DNA of 64,000 nucleotides from Agrypnia vestita (GCA_016648135.1 JADDOH010010915.1:28303-92302); one strand, 5' to 3'; counted from the first letter of the stretch, positions 21,029 through 31,546 are shown. Translations and numbers: made by a program. Notes: generated from the sequence alone by a model not told the origin.

Positions 21029-23145
21029 ATGGAACTACCGACCAATCCAAGGACTATTTTAGGAAGCAGTTTCCCTTTCTTCTCCAGACCAAAAGTGATC
21101 GGCTTCTACAGTGTTGATGAAGAGGCAAGATGTACAAAGGACTTCTCGCAGTTGCGCTATTTAAACCAGATCCCTTCTGGAAAAGTTGACTTTGATTTGA
21201 ACCACAATATTTTGAAAGACTTCAACATTGATTCCACCAACGTTAATGACAATGTTGAGTTATGCAATCAGCCTTTGGAAATCCTGTCCGGGAACGAAGA
21301 TGGCAGCAGTGATATTGAAGGGAATGAAACAGAAGAATTCACCATTGAAGAGAAAATGAAAAACATGATAAATCATTTAAAGGATCACCAAGAAACATTT
21401 GATCTGTTTGATGAAAGTGAAATATCTTTAAAGGATGTGCCTTTCCTATGTGTCAGAGGGTTTCTGAGCGACGTGAGCGCCTTACCTTACAGAAACCTGA
21501 ATTCCTTCAGGTTTTCAGTCTGCTTGTTCCGCGGGGTCATGTACCTGTACCACCTTGTAACGCTAGAAGATATAGCCTCAGCGGAAAAGCTTTCAGAAAG
21601 AGATGTGGCCATGACTCTTTGGGGGTACAAGTTTGAACAGTTTTTGGTCTCAGGTAATATTATATTAGAACTAAAAACATTTTAGATAGTAATAGAACAT
21701 AACAATTTGTTGATAAAATCATCATCGTTATCACTCTTGGCTCTACCAACCCCTGGTGGGTCTTGGCCTTCTCAAAAGAGTTTATCCAAGCTCCGATGCA
21801 GAAATATCTTTGAGGACATTGTCGCTCCATTTTAATTTTGGCCTTTCTAAGCTCCTACGCCCTATTGGCCTTGAGTTCAGCAGGGACTTTGGTGCTTGAT
21901 GCTCGGTCATTTTCCCAGTTTTATAAATTCTGTGACGTTTAGCTCCTTAAACAGAGTGTGGAGCTCATTGTTGTAACGTCTGCGCCAAAGTTCATTTTCT
22001 AGAACTGGTCCGAAGATATGCCTCAAAATTTTCCTTTCAAAAACGTCCAGTGCTCGCTCATTCCTCTTAGTTAGTACCATGTCTCTGCTGCGTACGTGAG
22101 AACTGGCCTAATAAGCATTTTGTACACTAATGTCTTGGTGTTTCTGGACAGCAGTCTGGATTTTATCTCGTTTTGTAGGCGGAAAAAACAGTGATTTGCG
22201 CTCACTATGCGCTTCTGGATCTCCTTTGTTATCGTTTGCTATCAGGGATCCTAGGTATGTAAATGATGGTACTGTTTTAAAATTTTGAATTCCACATGAG
22301 AGAGTTGGTATTTGTTGGGTGCCTCCTACTGCCATGTATTTGGTGGTTGTTTCTGCTTTCGCTATTGATAAAATACAAAACATTTAATAATTATCCTTAT
22401 CATATTTTTGTAGAGTTCAGTTACTGGATTTGTGTCCTCAGAAAGATTGTGATTAATCAGGATATATTATAGATGTCTCATAGAGGCAAAGCTATTTATA
22501 TGGGAAAGTGGGTATGGAAGTGTCGGCGTAAACAGGGTTTACGACTTGTCATACTCAAAAATATCGTAAATATAAAAAGGAATTTAAAAAAATGAGTGAG
22601 TCTTATAGTAGTCCCAAATGTGTAACATCTTTTCTCAGTAATGATTCGTTCGTATCTCATTAACTACTCTTCCAAACTACTGTAAGTACCAGCAACCAAT
22701 TTTTCTTTACAACTTTTTTCTTTTTATTCCTTTACAACCAATTTTTTTTTGTCCAAATCAATAAAATATGTATAATTTTTTTAACATTATTTTTTGTCAA
22801 ATAGTTTTTTCTGCTTTCCCATATAAATAGCTTCATTTCGGAGAGACATTTATAAAATATTGTCATTACTCTTGCAGACGACCCACACGGCATCCCAGAT
22901 ATTGAGACTCCACTGAGCGATGTGCGCCAGTTCGCTTGCATGCATGAGAGCCGTCTGAATGGACACCGCCTTATATATGCAACCGAGATGGATGGAATTT
23001 TGGCAGAAGAATGCTCGCTGACAGAAAAATTTCAATCTGACACACATTCCCCGGAACACATCCTTCGGGAGCTTGGAAAATGTCGGTTTGTAGAACTTAA
23101 AACCAGAAGGCTTATTGAGGAAGTAAGGCATGAAAATACATTCAG
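21029..23145 (+). CDS. DXO: DXO/Rai1-family decapping exonuclease, partial (two exons)
   Basis: Join 21029-21653 and 22878-23145. Family members remove incomplete or non-canonical 5' caps (including NAD caps) from RNA and degrade it 5'-3'. The exon carrying the ATG starts after an acceptor AG at 21001-21002. The ATG has a good context (AACAAATGG) and an in-frame TAA 6 nt upstream. The first exon ends CTCAG|GTAAT and the second starts TTGCAG|ACG (phase 1). The protein shows FPFFSRPKVIGFYS (15-28), LRYL (42-45), DFDLN (54-58), GYKFE (199-203), EMD (245-247) and VELK (280-283). By alignment in mind with human DXO, E203, E245, D247, E281 and K283 are the metal/catalytic residues, all present. Translation ends at ENTF(R), donor TTCAG|GTTGG. 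The C-terminal ~100 residues, including the family's KWW-containing block, are not found downstream. Family call strong; completeness unknown. Confidence 0.9.
21735..22385 (-). mobile_element. RTE-type tail inserted in the DXO intron
   Basis: The minus strand reads KTVPSFTYLGSLIANDNKGD, then after frame changes RNERALDVFERKILRHIFGP, LENELWRRRYNNELHTLFKE and SIKHQSPC remnants. It ends with a QDPPGVGRAKSDNDDD-like tail on a GAT-rich end near 21735. The order and the RRYN.EL motif match another RTE-like family, distinct from the 10.9-kb one. A similar tail lies at 39165-39335. Frames are broken. It lies wholly inside the intron between the two DXO exons, in antisense orientation, so it does not interrupt coding. 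Confidence 0.75.
22452..22860. mobile_element. MITE with inverted ends next to the DXO exon 2 acceptor
   Basis: The left end reads ATTATAGATGTCTCATAGAG and then AAGCTATTTATATGGGAAAG. The right end, in reverse complement, reads ATAAATGTCTCTCCGAAATG, then AAGCTATTTATATGGGAAAG. The element is about 400 bp with inverted termini. Half-copies of the end occur at 13275-13320 (reverse) and 42165-42230. Its right end leaves only about 17 nt before the exon 2 acceptor. Confidence 0.65.
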
Positions 23146-23880
23146 GTTGGTATCATAACAGTATAAACCTCGGTTAATATTGCAATTCGGTTCCTGAATG
23201 AACCTGCTTACATATATGGTATCTGTGTAAAATGATCACAGTAATAATGGAAGATCATTACCGTAATGCATGCGAAGTACATACATGTAACATACATATA
23301 ACATTATTGTATTACAGTAAAACCCCGTTAATTTGAAAATCGCCATTAAGTCCCAAAATGCTAATTTCATAGTAGATTAACCCCGATAATTCGAAATAAT
23401 TTCTAGCCTCTTGCGCCATAATCAGTACGTTTTAGTTCACATAATTCAAATTATTTTTAAATTTTACGAAATTTAAAAAAATATTTTGATTTTTTTGGCA
23501 AGTGAGAACAACAAATAAATATATACTTTAGTAATATAAATATCATGGTCTTCGTGTTACTATAATAAATATTGCATTTTCAAAATGACTTCTTGAAATA
23601 TATAAGAATGCAGACGTTTTTCACTATAATGACTTTTCACAAGTTTTACGATTTTTGGCAAATTTCGCAATTGTGTTGTGATTTTAAATTTTTTTGTACC
23701 TTGAATTTCGAATTAACAAGGTTTTACTGTATTCCAAAAACACAATTTAATCCAGAATTCCTATATTGTACCCTGTTTCAGACCATCAGTAGTTAATATT
23801 AATCACTTCTTTAATCAGTGTAAGATCCAATGGGCTCTCTCTGTCTACCTCACAGAGTTCATCAGTCATGATCTATATTG
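23146..23880. other. Intron or intergenic DNA downstream of DXO exon 2
   Basis: AT-rich, with no third DXO exon recognisable in any + frame. Chance-sized frames only. Confidence 0.5.
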
Positions 23881-24007
23881 ACGGTGGAAAGGAAAAAATG
23901 ACCAAGCGATAATTTGGCCGAAATTGAGTTATATATAACTCAACTATATACATATATAACTCAATTTCGGCCAAATTGTCGCTTGGTCATTTTTTCCTTT
24001 CAACCTT
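23881..24007. repeat. Foldback with about 55-bp arms
   Basis: The arm AAAGGAAAAAATGACCAAGC, continuing through TTTGGCCGAAATTGAGTTAT, is followed after a short AT spacer by its near-perfect reverse complement. One mismatch is visible (GATAATT versus GACAATT). No coding content. Confidence 0.85.
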
Positions 24008-24548
24008 CGATATCGTTAAACAAAACTAAAATAAGGAAAAAACGCTATAGATTGACTTTTGACATTCAAGCCAAATAAATATATATATAGTCTTTATGTA
24101 AATTATATTTATATTTCTATATATATATTGAAAACAAAGATTTCAGAATGAATTTACTTGGAACAACTTGAAATTAATAAACGCACAAATGATCCAAATA
24201 TGTATAACTATTGAATAGTCAACAAAAAATTATCTTGTCCCACTTCTTAATATGTTGAAGAAACCCAAAACCAAGGCATAAAAAAGGCATTAAAATAATA
24301 TTAAATGTAATAATCTCATGAGCGTAAATAAAATAACAACTAAATAGAGGCACTTCCAAAGTGACTCAGTTAATCACCTACAGAAAATGGGGAATTTCAA
24401 TAACTAAGCGTAACATAGAATTTTATAAACCGGGAATCTAATAATAAGTGTCTAGGAATAAAGAATCTTAATGTAGGGCTTCACGAAACACCTAATTATC
24501 TAAAAGGGAAGTAGTAACATAAATCTTATAAATAAGTCGTTACGTGTG
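24008..24548. other. Unassigned AT-rich DNA
   Basis: TA-rich microsatellite-like runs at about 24078-24130; otherwise nothing recognised. Confidence 0.4.
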
Positions 24549-24675
24549 GTTTATCCACTGTTGATAATGGCCTACAAGTTAAAATAGCTGTCACATTTAA
24601 AATAATGCTTAATTTATATTTATCCACTGTTGATAATGGCCTACAAGTTGAAATAGCTGTCACATTTAAATAATG
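24549..24675 (+). repeat. Direct tandem duplication, about 68-bp period
   Basis: TTTATCCACTGTTGATAATG, continuing through AAATAGCTGTCACATTTAAA, occurs at 24549-24608 and again at 24617-24675 with only about three differences. This is a recent local duplication. Confidence 0.9.
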
Positions 24676-24810
24676 CAGAATTAATAATAATATAAATATG
24701 TGTTTATTAAAATTGAAACTCTTAGATGTTTTTTATAAAATTATTATCATTTAGTAATATTAGAATTAAAAATTTGCATAATGCGTTCATACCACATGGA
24801 TGTTTTTAAC

Positions 24811-25294
24811 TAGTGATGCAACCAATATGAATATTCGTATTTGCTGAATATCATCACGAATATTAAAAACAAGCTATTTATAAGTGAACGCAACGCAAAT
24901 TACAGTTTGACTGTGCACCGTGAATCTTACGAACTATATTATCGGGGATTCCCCTAACATTGAATGAATGGATTTGCTAAGTTCTCAAGTTGTCAATTCT
25001 TGTTTCACAACATAACATAAGTTCTTTCATCTAGTTTCATTGTATTATTAATATTGGTTATATGCTCATTTCATGTAGTTTTTGTTTTGTAATACGTATT
25101 GTTCGTTCCAATTTATTTCGATAAGAAATCTGATAAGTTAAATTTAAATATGCCGGTGGTAAATTTTAATTATTAAATCTCTTAGTAAAAAAATAACAGT
25201 GGTGTGTTATTTATTACCTTGGTAAATTATTCGTATTCGCCGAATAGTAGGTTTGATATTCGTTTTCATGAAAGTAGGATTCGTTGCATCACTA
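24811..25294. mobile_element. hAT-type MITE, 484 bp, with 8-bp target duplication
   Basis: Termini are TAGTGATGCAACCAAT at the left and, in reverse complement, TAGTGATGCAACGAAT at the right. The 8 bp TTTTTAAC flanks both sides exactly (24803-24810 and 25295-25302), which is the hAT signature. Subterminal sequence has repeated GAATATTCG/CGAATA motifs. No transposase frame, so it depends on a transposase encoded elsewhere. The perfect target duplication suggests a fairly recent insertion. Confidence 0.9.
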
Positions 25295-25892
25295 TTTTTA
25301 ACACATATTTTTTGCCAAGGATTTATAAATCTGAAGCCACAGAAAACAATCAAACCTTTTTTTATTTACTTTAAGGTTTAATTTAAAGGTGATGTGGGTT
25401 AGAAACATTTTAAATTTTTAAAAAAACTATAGGACTTTTAGAACTCGGATGTTTTTAGCAGACATAAAGGTATCGTATTGATGTGTCCGATCATATCTGA
25501 TCATCCGAGCTGTCAGGTATATAACTAATTTATAGCATTTTGTGGACTGGACACTTTCTGTATAAATCGGGGTTTGAAAAAATCCAATTTTTATACAAAA
25601 AATCAGATCAAAAATTGAGTATATACCTAAACTTTTTTTCTCCCTTTTTGCACACGTCGATTGATATAAACTAGAAATAATTAGGAAATTAATTTTTTTA
25701 TTTTGGACATGAATTATTTATTAAATAAATGAATTTCATATTGAAAAAAGTTAATATTAGTTTCTTATTCGTTTACGTTTAAACGCGGCACAATTTATTT
25801 ACGCTCGGGGAATCCCCGCCCTTCATAATTTCATTCCGAACACGGAATACGTGTCGCATCAGTATTCTTACTAGGATTAAATTGCTGGTGTA
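25295..25892. other. Unassigned AT-rich DNA
   Basis: No gene or repeat boundaries recognised between the hAT MITE and the SINE head. Confidence 0.4.
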
Positions 25893-25967
25893 CTGGAATG
25901 GGGCTCGAACCACCGACCGCCAGATCACTAGGCGAGCGCCATGACCACTACACTAACAAGCTGCTCA
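25893..25967 (-). mobile_element. tRNA-derived SINE head
   Basis: On the minus strand: GCAGCTTGTTAGTGTAGTGG (A box TAGTGTAGTGG, complement of 25946-25956), CTCGCCTAGTGATC, and B box GGTTCGAGCCC (complement of 25900-25910). Both polymerase III boxes fit consensus. A diverged relative lies at 52300-52380. The stems do not fold as a full tRNA and a second similar copy exists, so a SINE head is more likely than a tRNA gene. Confidence 0.65.
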
Positions 25968-26199
25968 TATAATAATCTGAACGTAATATTTTTTTTTTAC
26001 TTTTTTACGCCCATTACAAGCTTTTACATAAAAAATAATAATACATAAAATCAAAAAATATATACATTAAACAATATCGTAAATAAGCAGTAAAATATAA
26101 AATATATGAATATAAAGTACATGCATAAAAAGCAATAAAAGGCATAAGCAGTGAAAGTATCAGGTATAAGCATTAAAATATGAGTATAAAAAATATATA

Positions 26200-27484
26200 T
26201 TAGGTCCTTACATATGAAATTGGCGTTTAGTATGGGAGGAACATAAAGCCGATTTTTTTTTATTATAATGTATTTGTTTAATCAAAGTATGTACCATTGC
26301 TATCTATGCACTTTTGCCATCTCATAGGTAGTTCATCGATCCCTTTACTAAAAAAACCATTCGGACGGGAATCAATAAAATCTTTGAAGGCGGTTTGGAC
26401 TGCGCCATCGGAGTTGAAGTTTTTCCTTTGCAAGAAGTTATCCAAATGTCGAAAAAAATGGTAATCTGTTGGGGCAAGGTCCGGAGAGTACGGTGGATGT
26501 CTTAGACATTCCAATTGAAGCTCCTCTAATTTGGTAGCCGTCTGTTGTGCAGTGTGTGGTCTAGCGTTATCATGAAGCAGCAGTGGCCTAGAGAGATTAA
26601 CCAGCCTCGGTTGTTTAGCAGCTAGCTTTTCCATCATGGTTTACAGTTGCTGACAATAGACATCTGCCGTAATCGTCTGGCCAGATTTAAGAAATCTGTA
26701 GTGAACGACACCAGCACTAGTCCACCAAACGCTCAAAAGTAACTTTTTTGGAGTCAATTTTCGCTTGGGGCATGGTTTGGCTGGTTCGGCAGGGTTCAGC
26801 CATTGCGATGAGCGCTTCCGATTATCGTACAGGATCCACTTTTCATCACAGGTAATGATTCGATTTAAAATCCCTTCATTATTGTGCCGGTTGAGTAATG
26901 CAACGCAGCAGTCAACGCGCGTTTGTTGATTTGCTTCACTCAATTCGTGAGGGACCCACCTTTCAAGCTTTTTCACCTTACCAATTTGCTTCAAGTGGAT
27001 TAAAACAGTTTTATCACTAACACCGCAGCCTGCAGCTAACTCGGATGTGGTTTGCGATGGATCCGCTTCCACAATAGCCTTCAATTCTTCATTATCAACT
27101 TTGGGCTCCGGCCGTCCACGGGGCTTGTTCTGCAGGTCGAAATTTCCAGAACGAAAACGTTGGAACCAAAACGCACTGTGTTTTCTTTTGCGGCACCGTC
27201 GCCATACACATCATTAATCCTTCGAGCCGTTTCTGCAGCACTGGTGCCACGGTGGAACTCGTACTCGTAAATAACGCGATATTTCAAGTTTTTCATTTTG
27301 TAAACTGAGTGACGCAAAGAAAAAAACAATTGAGGAAAAAACAAATGAATTATAATTTTCAAAACACAAATACATGAGTAAATAGCTGTATAAATTTGGA
27401 TTTGGAATTCCTAACCAAAGAGAAGATATTTGAGATCAAATTTGCCAGTACGGCAAAATGCCAATTTCATATGTAATTACCTAA
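26200..27484 (-). mobile_element. mariner element (cecropia-type), 1285 bp
   Basis: Terminal inverted repeats are TTAGGTCCTTACATATGAAA at the left and, in reverse complement, TTAGGTAATTACATATGAAA at the right. They continue into TTGGC and are flanked by TA on both sides (26198-26199 and 27485-27486). The inside is filled by one transposase on the minus strand. Size and ends are those of a full-length mariner. The end sequence resembles cecropia-type mariners of insects, a recollection rather than a search. It sits within or beside a non-LTR tail whose 3' end resumes at 27487. Confidence 0.95.
26278..27296 (-). pseudogene. mariner transposase, one frameshift and one stop
   Basis: Cut-and-paste DNA transposase, N-terminal helix-turn-helix DNA-binding region followed by a DD34D catalytic domain. 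Reading starts at ATG 27296 (MKNLKYRVIYEYEFHRG). A single-base loss near 27180 shifts the frame, and the correct frame resumes with FWFQRFRSGNFDLQ. The family signatures WVPHELSEANQ and YSPDLAPTDYHFF are intact. The catalytic aspartates are in TCDEKW, LLHDNARPH and APTDYH, with exactly 34 residues between the second and third. One in-frame TAA at 26638-26640 follows YCQQL. Length would be about 339 residues, normal for mariner. The two lesions make it non-functional, but it is otherwise well preserved, suggesting a young copy. Confidence 0.95.
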
Positions 27485-27486
27485 TA

Positions 27487-27535
27487 TTAGCCCACACAAC
27501 ATTATGTGTGGAACTAAATTATTAAGATAATTAAA
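27487..27535 (+). mobile_element. 3' tail of a non-LTR family (tail only)
   Basis: TTAGCCCACACAACATTATG, then TGTGGAACTAAATTATTAAG, matches the 3' ends at 36420-36470 (+) and 37625-37660 (reverse). It directly follows the mariner's right TA, so the mariner appears to have landed in this tail. Confidence 0.6.
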
Positions 27536-28215
27536 AAAAATGTTGGAAGACCTCAATTCAGATTTTAATATTATGTTACATAAATAGTAATTACCTCTAT
27601 ATTTTTAACGTGGAGTATTATTCAATATTATATACAAATGAAAAAATATGGGACTTGAAAGTGGAGTTGTAAAAATAATTTCGCTTCATGCGACGTTCCA
27701 GCGTGTGACGTCACTTGACCTACACGACTCGGCTTGTTACCTGTTGTGCGACAATCTCGGCTAGGTCAAATGACGTTACAGGCGGCACCGGCCACATTCA
27801 TTCCCCGCTAAAATACAAATAATTTATTTCTTAGTCATTTATTGACAGATTTCAATTTTTTTCACCGGTTTATTATTTTTGATATATATTTTAATTCCTA
27901 AGTTAAATATAGTATTATCAAAATCATGTATCTTCTCCATTGGACGACCTTCCCCTACTGTAAATATAATTAATATATGACAGAGAATAAAAGTGGTGTA
28001 GTGTGTACGAATCTAACAAATTACAAGGATGTGTGTGTACCTACAGCAAGATTTATATTATTATTTTTTAGATTTTCGTGTGAAGATTAATGAATCGCTA
28101 AAAAAATATGTATAAAATAGTACACATGAAATTGATACCTTCAGCACACCTACATTTTTTACGAAGCCGTAACAGTTTCTTAGCCAAGCTAGCAATTAAT
28201 TATTTCGGGGTATTA
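27536..28215. other. Intergenic DNA with a CRE-containing GC island
   Basis: At 27680-27800 a GC-richer block contains the palindromic CRE TGACGTCA (27706-27713) and GTCAAATGACG. The rest is AT-rich with no gene. A regulatory role is only possible, not shown. Confidence 0.3.
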
Positions 28216-28223
28216 CAATATAA

Positions 28224-28999
28224 CAGTGGCGTGCAGTGGGTATAAACTTAGGTTATGCTGTGACCGACTATATACCTATATTAAAAATATATATACGCAT
28301 ATACTATAAGGGTATATACATTTAAAAAAAAAATAACTATATATAATGAACTATTTTGAGTAGCTTCAATCCACAAAAATAACTGCACTATAAAAGAAGT
28401 ATTGTAAATAATATTTCCTAAATAAATAAATATTTTATATAGGTATAGCTAATACGGCGAAAAATTTCAATATATTTCGAAGACGATTTATAGATAATTA
28501 AATCGGGAACAATACGAATATCAGATATACGTTTCTTTTCACAAAAATAAATCAAATATTTTATGATATCATTATGATATGACAGATAACAGATGGTATT
28601 TGTCGTATTCGTATTTACATTTACCATAGAAAAGACATAAAATTTACACCGAAAGTTTTGGGTGGAATTTGTAAAAAATAACATTTCTGCATGACGTGCG
28701 CCTGGCATAGGACCTTTCGAAGAAGGACGCTATTGCACAAAACTCGAAGCATTAAAAATACACGGTTTTTTTCTCGACTTGACCATATCTGTGGAACAAA
28801 TTGGTTGGCGAAATAAATGAAGAATTGACATGAAGTTAAGCACAGAAAAGTCGGAAATAAAACTTCTAGCCGTAGGACGAATTACGGCTAGAATTTTAAA
28901 TCAACTTTTTCTTAGGATAAGGATTATTTAATTAATATTTGTTTCTCAGAATCTTTACTAATGCACAGCTTTTTTGCTTGTATGCGCTGCACGCCACTG
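28224..28999 (+). mobile_element. hAT-type MITE, 776 bp, copy 1
   Basis: Ends CAGTGGCGTGCAGTGGG and, in reverse complement, CAGTGGCGTGCAGCGCATAC. The 8 bp CAATATAA is repeated exactly at 28216-28223 and 29000-29007. The full length matches 46893-47677 in opposite orientation. A 96-codon minus-strand frame inside (28418-28708) is broken in the other copy, so it is not a conserved protein. Non-autonomous. Confidence 0.92.
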
Positions 29000-29007
29000 C
29001 AATATAA

Positions 29008-29348
29008 ATACTATTAGGTAATCTAATATATTTATAAAAAATACAAAAGATATATGAACACGATAACATAACAAAAAAGATTTTAAATAATAGACACGAA
29101 AACTAACATGATTTGATTCATAACTGTATAATGATTACCGGTATTTTTAAAAGCGCAACCAACATTTTTCGTTTAGTAAAAATAAAAAATGCTTTTTCAT
29201 ACATTTGTAACAACAAGCATTCCATGATTCACACTTTTGGGCTACACGGCATATGTATATTTTTGCTATACGGCATACGTATGGCTTACATTTATGCTAA
29301 ACAGCAAAATGATAAAAATAAAATAATCTTCTAAATTATTATTTTGAT
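29008..29348. other. Unassigned AT-rich DNA
   Basis: No feature recognised between two dispersed repeats. Confidence 0.4.
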
Positions 29349-29500
29349 GTGTAACATTTTTCCTCTCGCTTTCCTGCAATCTGTGGCAGTGATTTTGTGA
29401 AAAGGGACGGAAATGCGTAACAGGAAATAAGACGCCGGGGAAGCGCGCGCAATTCCATTTGACCAATGTGTTTATAAACAAATCAATGTTCAGCAACAGA
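29349..29500 (+). repeat. Dispersed repeat, copy 1 of 2
   Basis: Shared with 53437-53610: CCTGCAATCTGTGGCAGT, GACGGAAATGCGTAACAGGA, AAGACGCCGGGGAAGCGCGC and TTTGACCAAT, then TTTATAAACAAATCAATGT. The copy at 53 kb has about 28 extra bases after CCAAT. The family is unidentified. Similarity is high along about 150 bp, so it is a real repeat. Confidence 0.85.
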
Positions 29501-29777
29501 TGTCTCTAACATAGTCCTATCAAATAATATACGGAAGGTTCCCAGATTTGTAACAGATATAGAACTTTCAAAAATTTGATAATGTGTGGATGTTCTTACG
29601 ATGGAATGGTGAAAGTTGCATGACGTATAGTGACTTCAATACGTTTCTCATATACTCATATACATAGCTTCGTCTCTGTGAGTATGTCTTCCACAATTCA
29701 TCTTCATGAAAAAATAATCATTCAAAATAATATTCTGGATCAACCCTTTTACGGCCGTTACGGGGGGCAGTCCCTAC

Positions 29778-30383
29778 TAGTGATGGGTCCGCTCTGTACT
29801 CACTACTACAATGTAGTACTACACTACATTGAAGTGCACACTTCGCACGTTTTGAAGTGTAGTACACACTACAAACACCAAAGTTATTGAAAGTATAAAC
29901 TTCAAATAGTACACTTCATTTCAAAGCGAACACCACAAAGTACATACACTTCAAAGTTATCGAAAGTATGAGAAACATATTTTAAATAGTGCATTTTTTA
30001 CGTGAATTTTTTGGGAAGTCAATGTAGATATATGAAGAAATCTCTGAAAACTGTAACAATCCCCCCCCCATGGTTTGAAAATTTTTTGGAATCGAATGAA
30101 GAAATCTGGCTGGCGACCTTTTTTTTTTTTTTAGCTCGCCAAATTTTTATCTGGGAAAAAAATATTAACTCACTAGTACTACATTACTTATTTCATTACA
30201 CTTCACTTCATTAATACTACAATTACTTCATTTCATTACTTCACTTCATTAATACTACAATTACTTCATTACATTACTTCACTTCATTAATACTACAATT
30301 ACTTCATTACTTCACTTCATTTCGTACACTTTGTAGTCTTCAAACTGGTGAACGTGTGTGTGTTGTAGTTTTTCCCTTCGCTA
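29778..30383. mobile_element. hAT-type MITE, 606 bp, with internal minisatellite
   Basis: Ends TAGTGATGGG and, in reverse complement, TAGCGAAGGG. The target duplication GTCCCTAC is exact at 29770-29777 and 30384-30391. Subterminal regions are full of short direct and inverted copies of GTAGTA, CACTTC and GAAGTG motifs, as in many hAT elements. No transposase frame. It landed at the left edge of the GC-rich island at 30420-30730. Confidence 0.9.
30191..30325 (+). repeat. Minisatellite, about 39-bp unit, inside the hAT MITE
   Basis: Units of the form CACTTCATTAATACTACAAT followed by TACTTCATT(T/A)CATTACTT repeat three times with a partial fourth. The repeat is built from the element's own subterminal motifs. 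Confidence 0.85.
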
Positions 30384-30419
30384 GTCCCTACTACATACAA
30401 CTACTACAGTTCAAAATTC

Positions 30420-30730
30420 AAAATGCCCGCGATCAAGTGAGCGACCATTGTACCCTCGTAAAATTGCATAATGCCAACCAATTGGACCCCGACGGAGGCA
30501 TCCCGACCTCTGGCGAGCGGAACGTGTCGCCGACGGGTCAAATGGGAATATTAAATTACGACCTCGACGCAATAACATGACGGCAACAATGCCACGGGAC
30601 CATGAAGCCATTAAATGCGGTGTCAATTCCACCGCAGCGTCGCGATGACGAGCAAACGGACCAACCGGCGGCGATTTGCCGTGATTTTTTCGATTTTTCC
30701 CCGCCTTGCTTCCGACGCTTTAGCAAATTG
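30420..30730. other. GC-rich single-copy island
   Basis: About 310 bp of elevated GC with CGACGGAGGCATCCCGACC and CGGCGGCGATTTGCCG-like segments. It has short frames on both strands but no recognisable product. No repeat partner in the window. Candidate conserved non-coding or regulatory DNA. Confidence 0.35.
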
Positions 30731-31125
30731 ATGCTGATATTCTTGCAGACACCTTATCTTCGTTCAAAAACTCACTCATACACCACATCCATTTTCTAAA
30801 CGACGACATGAACCTACAGATCCATTAAATCAATCATTCATTAAATACTAATCGCACTACATTCAAACACAAAACATACAATACGCATAAATGTACATGT
30901 AAAATATAATTAATTGCAAAAATACATGTTACTAGAGCGTGCCGAAGACACTTGTAATTGGGATAATGGGCATAATCTTCACTATAATGTTTATTATCAG
31001 AGTATCATGTACCTATTATCCTGTTAGTGTCTCTAATAAAAAATAAATAAAAATTTAAAAAAATGGCTATACTGTCCGCTTGCTACCTTTTTAATCAACT
31101 TCCCGTGCAGGCATACTATGTTTCT
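30731..31125. other. Unassigned AT-rich DNA
   Basis: No gene recognised. Confidence 0.4.
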
Positions 31126-31129
31126 TTAA

Positions 31130-31371
31130 CCCTAGAAGGCTTTTGATATTTTCCTAAGCGGCGGCTTTTTATTAGTCGATTAGGCTAACAAGCACATCGT
31201 ATTTTGAAAATGGCGATACTTACCATCCTGACATAACCGTTTCTTCCAACGTCCTGTCGGTGACTGCGTTGACACGTAGAATTAACGCGATACACTCAAT
31301 TGTTCGAAAGAGAAAGCAATAAATATTCGCCGAGTTAGTCGAAACGACTAACAGTCTCCTAGCCTCTAGGG
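31130..31371. mobile_element. piggyBac-type MITE, 242 bp
   Basis: TTAA flanks both sides (31126-31129 and 31372-31375). Termini are CCCTAGAAGGC and, in reverse complement, CCCTAGAGGCTAGG. TTAA target sites with CCCTAG ends are the piggyBac signature. Internally GTCGATTAGGCTAAC and GTTAGTCGAAACGACTAAC echo each other in inverted form. No transposase frame. Confidence 0.85.
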
Positions 31372-31546
31372 TTAAGGTACAGAATGTTAAAATAAAATAA
31401 AATACATAAAAATCCTAGAAATGGCCATGTTGTTTTTATTGGAAAAATAATTTTATGCCATTAGTATTTAAATACAACGATTTTCGAAATAAATTTGCAT
31501 AATTTGCAAATATAAGAATGTTCTTAGGTTTTCACGTCCACTCAGA

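Noticed and set aside
25893..25967. Functional tRNA gene
   Set aside because: Pol III boxes fit but the acceptor and anticodon stems do not pair, and a second diverged copy points to a SINE.
28418..28708. Protein encoded inside the 776-bp hAT MITE
   Set aside because: The same region is broken by stops in the second copy at 46893-47677.
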